A model generated the notes under the pieces. The model was given only the letters and a program-made list of their open reading frames with translations, did no database searches and was not told the origin of the DNA. A stretch of DNA of 64,000 bases, taken from contig NZ_JQEC01000002.1 of assembly GCF_000764185.1 (NCBI RefSeq), positions 1 through 64,000 on the forward strand, written 5' to 3'. This document shows positions 59,415-64,000 of this stretch, piece by piece (position 1 is the stretch's first letter; every line of letters starts with the position of its first letter). The DNA is from Colwellia psychrerythraea (lineage in GTDB: Bacteria > Pseudomonadota > Gammaproteobacteria > Enterobacterales > Alteromonadaceae). Both the position numbers and the translations under genes were made by a program.

Positions 59415-59725
59415 AATTCATCCTTAAAATACTGATTAACAATCATTATTATGTGAAGCGAAGATAATAATTGTTGCAGTTAGCTTTATTAAATTTGTCT
59501 GTAGCTGAAACTATATCAACCATACCCTTGTGACATAATATGTCAAGATGAATTGTATGCCCGCTATTTTTCGACAAATAAATTACCACAGTTATTGACA
59601 TAAAGCTGCCTAAGTTTCAGTTAATTTATGGTGTAAGATAAATTAACTAGCTTGATGATTTATTTAATTAAAATCTATATGATGGTTATATTTATAAAAT
59701 TAAATACGATAAGGGTGTTTAACAG
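59415..59725. promoter_or_regulatory. Divergent promoter region of the flotillin operon and the zinc-ribbon gene
   Basis: The 311 bases between two divergent genes are AT-rich and non-coding. The perfect interrupted palindrome GACATA-A-TATGTC at 59532-59544 is a possible regulator site. A TTGACA at about 59596 may be a -35 for the plus-strand gene, but its -10 is poor. Confidence 0.4.
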
Positions 59726-60274
59726 ATGAAATGTACCAGTTGTAATATGGGGGAACTTATCCCTAGCGTCCTCGAAGAACAGTTCAAGGCACATAACTGC
59801 TCAAGCTGTCATGGTGATTGGTTACTAATTGAAGATTACCTCGCTTGGAAAGAGCGCAATCCAGAGTTTAATGTTTCAGAAAGTACTCACGGTGCAGCTG
59901 ATGACTCAAAATCAGCCTTATTATGCCCAGTATCAGGGTTGATAATGCGTAAACTTCGTTTATCAAAAGATACCGACCATCGTATTGATTACAGCGCCAG
60001 CGTCGGTGGTGTCTGGCTAGACAAAGGTGAATGGCAATTGCTTAAAGAGCAAGGTTTGGCTGGCTCTTTAAATGCTGTTTTGACCAGTCATTGGCAAAAA
60101 AACATCCGCATTAATAACACTAAAGATAATTTTGCTGCGATTTATAAAGACAAGTTTGGTGATGAGAGTTACCAAAAAGTAAAAGAGCTTAGAAAGTGGT
60201 TAATTGAACAACCTAATAAAGCTGATTTAAGCGCTTATTTGTTAGCTGTAGACCCATATTCCGCAGAAAAATAA
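59726..60274 (+). CDS. Zinc-ribbon protein (zf-TFIIB type)
   Basis: The 182-residue protein begins with a four-cysteine zinc ribbon (MKCTSCNMGELIP then HNCSSCHGDW). A second part has CPVSGLIMRKLRLS and the SVGGVWLDKGEWQLLKEQG motif characteristic of the zf-TFIIB domain. The C-terminal helical part is charged. Proteins of this type are common but lack a known role. It is divergent from the flotillin operon, sharing 311 bases of promoter region, and may be co-regulated. It ends in a strong terminator. Confidence 0.85.
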   Translation: MKCTSCNMGELIPSVLEEQFKAHNCSSCHGDWLLIEDYLAWKERNPEFNVSESTHGAADDSKSALLCPVSGLIMRKLRLSKDTDHRIDYSASVGGVWLDKGEWQLLKEQGLAGSLNAVLTSHWQKNIRINNTKDNFAAIYKDKFGDESYQKVKELRKWLIEQPNKADLSAYLLAVDPYSAEK

Positions 60275-60323
60275 TTTATTGCTAGATCTAGATAAACTAG
60301 CAGCAAAACATCAAAAATTATTC

Positions 60324-60361
60324 AGGGGTTAAAAATATATTATATTTTTAACCCCTTTTTT
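60324..60361 (+). terminator. Rho-independent terminator after the zinc-ribbon gene
   Basis: A near-perfect 16-bp inverted repeat with GGGG / CCCC at its base and an A/T-rich top, followed by seven T residues. It is symmetrical enough to work in both directions. Confidence 0.9.
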
Positions 60362-60384
60362 AATTCTTCTTCGTTTAACTGATA

Positions 60385-60435
60385 AGTAAGTAATTTATTT
60401 TACTTACTCCAATTGGAAGTACAGTGTGATCACAC
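60385..60435 (+). promoter_or_regulatory. Two inverted repeats upstream of the TonB-like gene
   Basis: GTAAGTAA and TTACTTAC form an 8-bp inverted repeat at about 60385-60406. The perfect 12-bp palindrome GTGTGATCACAC lies at 60424-60435, roughly 30 bases before the start codon. Both are candidate regulator sites or a hairpin; no known regulator can be assigned. Confidence 0.4.
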
Positions 60436-60467
60436 CTCTTTAATTTAACTATTTGTGAGGAAACGAG

Positions 60468-61076
60468 ATGAAAAAAATAACAATAATTACCCTATTAGCA
60501 GGGGCAACTACCTTTGGCTTATTTGCCTTTATGGCATTTTTGGTTAGTAATGATCATTTAAGCTTCATTGTGCCACCCGATGATATACCTATTGATATAG
60601 TGCGTTTACCTGATGAAAAACCTGCTCAAACGAGAGTACGCCCTAACTTACAACCACCAACGCCACCGCCACCTATGCCAAGAACAAGCGTTCCTCCTGA
60701 GGTAGGTGACACTAAGCCAACATTGGTTTACAACCCTCCCGGACTTATAATATCGGGTAACAATGGCAATACATTCTCTTTGGGCAATAAAGCTGATGCA
60801 GATGCAAGACCACTGGTTAGAGTAAATCCTAAATATCCTATTGGTGCTGCTAGAGATGGTATTGAAGGTTGGGTAGTGTTAGCTTTTGATATTAACGCCA
60901 TCGGTGAGGTAATCAATATTTCTATTGTCGACTCTCAACCGAAGCGAACTTTTGATAAGGCAGCTAGGCAAGCGCTTAAAAAATGGAAATATCGAGCAAA
61001 GTCAGTTGACGGTAAAGCTGTTGTACAGCAGAATTTTACCGTGCAACTTGACTTCTCTATGGCTCAACCTAGTTAA
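60468..61076 (+). CDS. TonB family energy transducer-like protein
   Basis: The 202 residues comprise one N-terminal membrane segment (about 4-27), a Pro-rich periplasmic stretch (RPNLQPPTPPPPMPR), and a C-terminal TonB domain. That domain includes PKYPIGAARDGIEGWVVLAF and SQPKRTFDKAARQALKKWKY. TonB proteins pass proton-motive energy to outer membrane receptors, needing ExbB and ExbD, which are not in this window. AGGAAACGAG lies directly before the ATG. The next genes are a sigma factor and another TonB-domain protein, so the three may form one functional group. Confidence 0.9.
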   Translation: MKKITIITLLAGATTFGLFAFMAFLVSNDHLSFIVPPDDIPIDIVRLPDEKPAQTRVRPNLQPPTPPPPMPRTSVPPEVGDTKPTLVYNPPGLIISGNNGNTFSLGNKADADARPLVRVNPKYPIGAARDGIEGWVVLAFDINAIGEVINISIVDSQPKRTFDKAARQALKKWKYRAKSVDGKAVVQQNFTVQLDFSMAQPS

Positions 61077-61170
61077 ACCAAGTCAAACCAAGCGGACTAA
61101 TTTATAGGTCACTTACCTGCAATAAATACTGTAGAGGTTAAACATTTATTACAGGTAAGCCCTAGTCATA

Positions 61171-61248
61171 ATGAATAAAAATAGATCTCGCTTGTTATTG
61201 AAATTATCGCTTGTACAATATTTTAATCCGATTGCTATTAGGAAATAA
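61171..61248 (+). CDS. Possible 25-codon leader peptide upstream of the sigma factor
   Basis: ATG 61171 opens a basic, Leu-rich 25-codon frame (MNKNRSRLLLKLSLVQYFNP then IAIRK). It stops one base before the likely TTG start of the sigma factor, with the sigma factor's ribosome binding site inside its last codons. This arrangement suits translational coupling. The leader has only a weak ribosome binding site of its own, so it may be chance. Confidence 0.25.
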   Translation: MNKNRSRLLLKLSLVQYFNPIAIRK

Positions 61249-61249
61249 T

Positions 61250-61810
61250 TTGAAGCTACCGTCAATGATAAGAGGCTGGTTAAAGCCCACCATTACTGCT
61301 GAAAAGTTGTTGATGGACTATGTATCTACCGGTAATAACCGATGTTTAACTTTACTGGTAGAGCAATTTAACGGATCGCTTTATCATTATCTTTTAAGCC
61401 TCTCGCATAAAAATTTAGCCGAAGATGCCTTACAAACTACTTGGCTAAAGGTAATGAACAACAAATCACAAACTCACAGTAATGTTAAAAGCTGGTTATT
61501 TACTATTGCTAGGAACACATTAATAGACGAGCTTAGACATCAAAATAAATGGCAATACCAAGAGCTAAATGATGAACATGTGATTACGGTTAATTTATCT
61601 AAAGAATTAGAGCATACTGATAAACTAGCCAAGTTCAATGAAGCCATAATCATTTTGCCTTTTTACCAGCGTGAAGCTTTCATTTTTCAGCAAGAAGGTT
61701 TTTCCGTAACTGAGATTTGTCAGTTAACTGATGAGAATTTTGAAACGGTTAAAAGCCGCTTACGATATGCCCGTAACAATCTAAAGAAAATGTTAGGAAC
61801 CAGTCCATGA
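61250..61810 (+). CDS. ECF-type RNA polymerase sigma factor
   Basis: The protein of about 186 residues has region 2 (LLVEQFNGSLYHYLLSLSHK, then EDALQTTWLKVMNN and SWLFTIARNTLIDELR) and region 4 (LPFYQREAFIFQQEGFSVTE, then TVKSRLRYARNNLKKML). This makes a minimal ECF sigma without regions 1 and 3. The frame extends upstream to TTG 61211, but TTG 61250 has AGGA six bases before it; ATG 61265 is another choice. The stop overlaps the next gene's ATG in ATGA, as is usual for a sigma factor and its anti-sigma factor. Confidence 0.9.
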   Translation: MKLPSMIRGWLKPTITAEKLLMDYVSTGNNRCLTLLVEQFNGSLYHYLLSLSHKNLAEDALQTTWLKVMNNKSQTHSNVKSWLFTIARNTLIDELRHQNKWQYQELNDEHVITVNLSKELEHTDKLAKFNEAIIILPFYQREAFIFQQEGFSVTEICQLTDENFETVKSRLRYARNNLKKMLGTSP

Positions 61811-62514
61811 GTACTGATAAATTTGATAATGAAATAGCCCAGCTTTATCAACAAAGAAAGCAGCAAATTGTTGTCCCGAAAATGAAGCTACAACAAGAGC
61901 CTAGCCGCCATAAATACTCTCCCCTTAATTTACTCACGCTGTTCTTGGCTGGCGGTATGGCATCATTTGGCATTATGGCTATTGTTAGCCATTTATCAAC
62001 CAGCCAAATCAAGGCTATTGACCCGGCAATCAATAGCCAAGCTATTAAATTTATTGAACTCGCACCAAACAAACCAACAGAAAAAACACTCGCGACAAGT
62101 AAACCTTTGCCGCCGTTGCCAATTGTTACTTCGCCGGAAACGCCGCGGATAATACCCGTTCAAACAAAAACTAATAACCATGTTATCAAGCCTGCCAAGT
62201 TAGCAGTAGCATTGATACAATTAGTAACGGTGCCACAACTGAACGAGCCAAAATTAATCATTAAACCAATCTATAAAGTGCTGCCTGAATACCCGCTTGA
62301 TGCGAGAATCAACAATCAAACAGGGGAAGTTAAACTGAGTTACCAAATAGATACCACAGGCAAGGTAAGTCATATTAATATTATTTCGAGTAGTGTCGAA
62401 AAGGGTTTACAACGCTCTGCTAAAAAAGCTTTAGCTAAATGGCAATATAAGCCCAATGCACAGCTGTTAGGCCCTCATGAAATTATTTTTAAATTCACTG
62501 CACCCAAAGGCTGA
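61807..62514 (+). CDS. TonB-domain protein in the anti-sigma position
   Basis: The 235-residue protein has about 40 cytoplasmic residues (MSTDKFDNEIAQLYQQRKQQ, similar in style to short anti-sigma N-termini) and one membrane segment (about 41-62). A Pro/Lys/Thr-rich periplasmic stretch and a C-terminal TonB domain (PEYPLDARINNQTGEVKLSY, then RSAKKALAKWQYKP) follow. The four-base overlap with the sigma gene suggests it holds the sigma factor at the membrane. The TonB domain could sense or contact an outer membrane partner. Both roles are inferences; a plain TonB homologue is the alternative. Confidence 0.8.
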   Translation: MSTDKFDNEIAQLYQQRKQQIVVPKMKLQQEPSRHKYSPLNLLTLFLAGGMASFGIMAIVSHLSTSQIKAIDPAINSQAIKFIELAPNKPTEKTLATSKPLPPLPIVTSPETPRIIPVQTKTNNHVIKPAKLAVALIQLVTVPQLNEPKLIIKPIYKVLPEYPLDARINNQTGEVKLSYQIDTTGKVSHINIISSSVEKGLQRSAKKALAKWQYKPNAQLLGPHEIIFKFTAPKG

Positions 62515-62671
62515 GAATAAAGCTAAATGCAAAGCTAAGCTCACCACACAAAAAATAGATAGCTTGTTACAAAACTGTTAATGCATAAGGTTTACTCTAA
62601 CCTAATAGCACTATATGGTTTCCAGCAATGCTATTAGCTAGCTGCAACCCGCAATACAAAAAGGAAGTGTT

Positions 62672-63340
62672 TTGTCCCTATTTATCCAATCGCTCAACCA
62701 CCAGATCATCGATGGAGATAATCATCGTCATTTATTAATTGATTTAAACTTATCCGTAGCTGCGGGCGAATGCGTAGCATTAATGGGCGATAGTGGCAGT
62801 GGTAAAACAACCTTGCTCAATTTAATAGCAGGTCTTGAGCCCATTCAGCACGGTAATATTGCAGTTGCCGGTATATCCTTAACACAAGCCAGTGATAAAC
62901 AACTTAGTCTGTTACGCAAACAACATATCGGTATTATTTTCCAACAATTTAACTTACTGTCTAGCTTGTCAGTACAAGATAATATTGAATTCAGCGCCAA
63001 ACTTGCTGGTCGCTATGATGCTCAACATGGTTTAGCCCTAGCAGAACAACTGGGTATTAGCAGCTTATTAAAAAAGTATCCCGCAACCTTGTCTGGAGGG
63101 GAAATGCAGCGAGTAGCCATTGCCCGCGCGCTAAACAGTAAACCCAAATTGCTGCTTGCTGATGAGCCAACCGGCAATTTAGATGAAAAGAATAGTAGTC
63201 AGGTAGTAGAGCAGTTAGTCAAACTGGCTAAATCTAACAATACAGCTCTGCTCATGGTAACACATAGTGCTGATGTCGCCGCGAGTATGGATAAAATCTA
63301 CTGTTTACAAGAGTCTTCTATCAGCTTAGTTAACGGTTAA
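62672..63340 (+). CDS. ABC transporter ATP-binding protein (LolD/MacB type)
   Basis: The 222-residue ATPase shows Walker [15 protein letters not shown] at about 40-53, a Q-loop ([20 protein letters not shown]), the signature [15 protein letters not shown], Walker [14 protein letters not shown] and the switch histidine in VTHSADVAA. The type matches ATPases that power lipoprotein or peptide export with FtsX-like permeases. The start is TTG 62672 with AAGGAAG just upstream. The permease gene begins five bases after its stop. Confidence 0.94.
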   Translation: MSLFIQSLNHQIIDGDNHRHLLIDLNLSVAAGECVALMGDSGSGKTTLLNLIAGLEPIQHGNIAVAGISLTQASDKQLSLLRKQHIGIIFQQFNLLSSLSVQDNIEFSAKLAGRYDAQHGLALAEQLGISSLLKKYPATLSGGEMQRVAIARALNSKPKLLLADEPTGNLDEKNSSQVVEQLVKLAKSNNTALLMVTHSADVAASMDKIYCLQESSISLVNG

Positions 63341-63344
63341 GTCG

Positions 63345-64000
63345 ATGCAAAAAAGTCCGACCTCAACAAGAACTAGCGAGTTTTTCTTGGTATTAAAAGC
63401 GCACCTTGCTGAATACTTAAATAAGCCCTTATTAAACTTAGGCTTTATTTTAAGTTTAGCCATAGCCACAAGCACTTTACTGTGCATTTTGGTATTAAAT
63501 CATGCCAGTGAGCAACAGTACCAAGAAGCCAATAGCCGGTTAAAATCTCCGGTGAGCTTTTATATTGTTGCCAATAAAGGCAATAATATTTCTATCGATG
63601 ACTTTAGTACCTTAAAAGCTCAAGGCTTTCATCAACTTTCGCCAACACACCTTTTTCGTAAAACCCTCACCTCAGGTAAACAAATAACTTTTAGAGCCAT
63701 TGATATTCTCCCACTGGTATTGACTATGCCAGACAGTTTTACCACTGATCGCATTAACCTAAGCAGTGACTACGCAAAATACCTTGGCTTAACGAAAACT
63801 TTAACTGAGCCCTTAACTAATCCTTTAGCTAAGGTCGTAACTGACGATTTATCCCCTGACATAACACTTGATTTACCAAAAGCTATAAATGATAACAAGC
63901 AAGTTACCTTAATTGGTGGGCAGTTATTAAAAGTTAACGACAACCAAATCAATGACTGGGGTAAAGTTGCCTTAATTGACTTACCACTTGCTTGGCAGCT
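63345..64000 (+). CDS. FtsX-type ABC transporter permease, 5' part (runs off the window)
   Basis: ATG 63345 opens a frame that continues to the window end (about 218 codons). It reads MQKSPTSTRTSEFFLVLKAH, then a first membrane segment near 36-55 (LGFILSLAIATSTLLCILVL), then a periplasmic MacB-like core domain. With the ATPase gene immediately before it, it is the permease half of an exporter. The C-terminal membrane segments lie outside the window, so the substrate and full length cannot be judged. Confidence 0.9.
   Translation, partial: MQKSPTSTRTSEFFLVLKAHLAEYLNKPLLNLGFILSLAIATSTLLCILVLNHASEQQYQEANSRLKSPVSFYIVANKGNNISIDDFSTLKAQGFHQLSPTHLFRKTLTSGKQITFRAIDILPLVLTMPDSFTTDRINLSSDYAKYLGLTKTLTEPLTNPLAKVVTDDLSPDITLDLPKAINDNKQVTLIGGQLLKVNDNQINDWGKVALIDLPLAWQ

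Noticed and set aside
60424-60435. CRP binding site at the GTGTGATCACAC palindrome
   Set aside because: CRP sites need TGTGA and TCACA separated by six bases; here the half-sites abut, so the site is kept only as an unknown operator.

Overview
The window is AT-rich bacterial chromosome whose gene content and order point to a marine gammaproteobacterium of the Alteromonadales, most like Colwellia. The reasons are the order tsaE-amiB-mutL-miaA-hfq-hflX-hflK-hflC with purA nearby, the trmA/fabR/sthA neighbourhood, ubiE-ubiJ-ubiB, and an exosortase/PEP-CTERM accessory locus. The genus is an inference from gene content; no search was run.

Layout. (1) 1-750: 5' end of a 16S rRNA gene on the minus strand, with its leader (boxA, boxC) and two rrn-type promoters. 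(2) 947-5636: a membrane-anchored RRM protein, trmA, fabR, sthA and a secreted histidine phosphatase. (3) 5676-8685: three genes for unrecognised envelope proteins. One of these has a lipoprotein signal interrupted by a five-copy tetranucleotide repeat that puts it out of frame with its only good start. (4) 8820-12567: NADP-type malic enzyme, purA and a secreted hypothetical. (5) 12812-23314: the hflC to tsaE run, followed by a decayed nnr (yjeF) pseudogene and a divergent queG. (6) 23301-29066: small conserved proteins, a large two-membrane-segment protein that looks like a hybrid kinase without its phosphorylation sites, and a cytochrome c. (7) 29341-43083: a PEP-CTERM protein behind a sigma-54 promoter, two tandem PrsT-like TPR lipoproteins, a fused WecB-WecC enzyme, exosortase-A-associated hydrolases 1 and 2, an acyl carrier protein, an acetyltransferase-like protein and a phosphomannomutase/phosphoglucomutase. 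No exosortase lies in the window. (8) 43147-48772: ubiK, rep, ubiB, ubiJ and ubiE. (9) 48773-51240: a possible small RNA, a CHASE-GGDEF diguanylate cyclase and a repeat-bearing gap. (10) 51241-60274: an operon of a YqiJ/NfeD-like membrane protein, a YqiK-type flotillin and a 1750-residue AAA ATPase, with a divergent zinc-ribbon protein. (11) 60468-62514: a TonB-like protein, an ECF sigma factor, and a second TonB-domain protein in the position of an anti-sigma factor. (12) 62672-64000: an ABC exporter ATPase and the start of its permease.

How the parts fit together. Regions 5 and 8 are housekeeping: mismatch repair, tRNA modification, Hfq, FtsH control and ubiquinone synthesis. Region 7 makes or decorates surface material and presents PEP-CTERM proteins. 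The least described parts are region 10 (a flotillin raft paired with a giant ATPase), region 11 (a sigma factor apparently tied to a TonB-domain partner) and the putative phase-variable lipoprotein in region 3.
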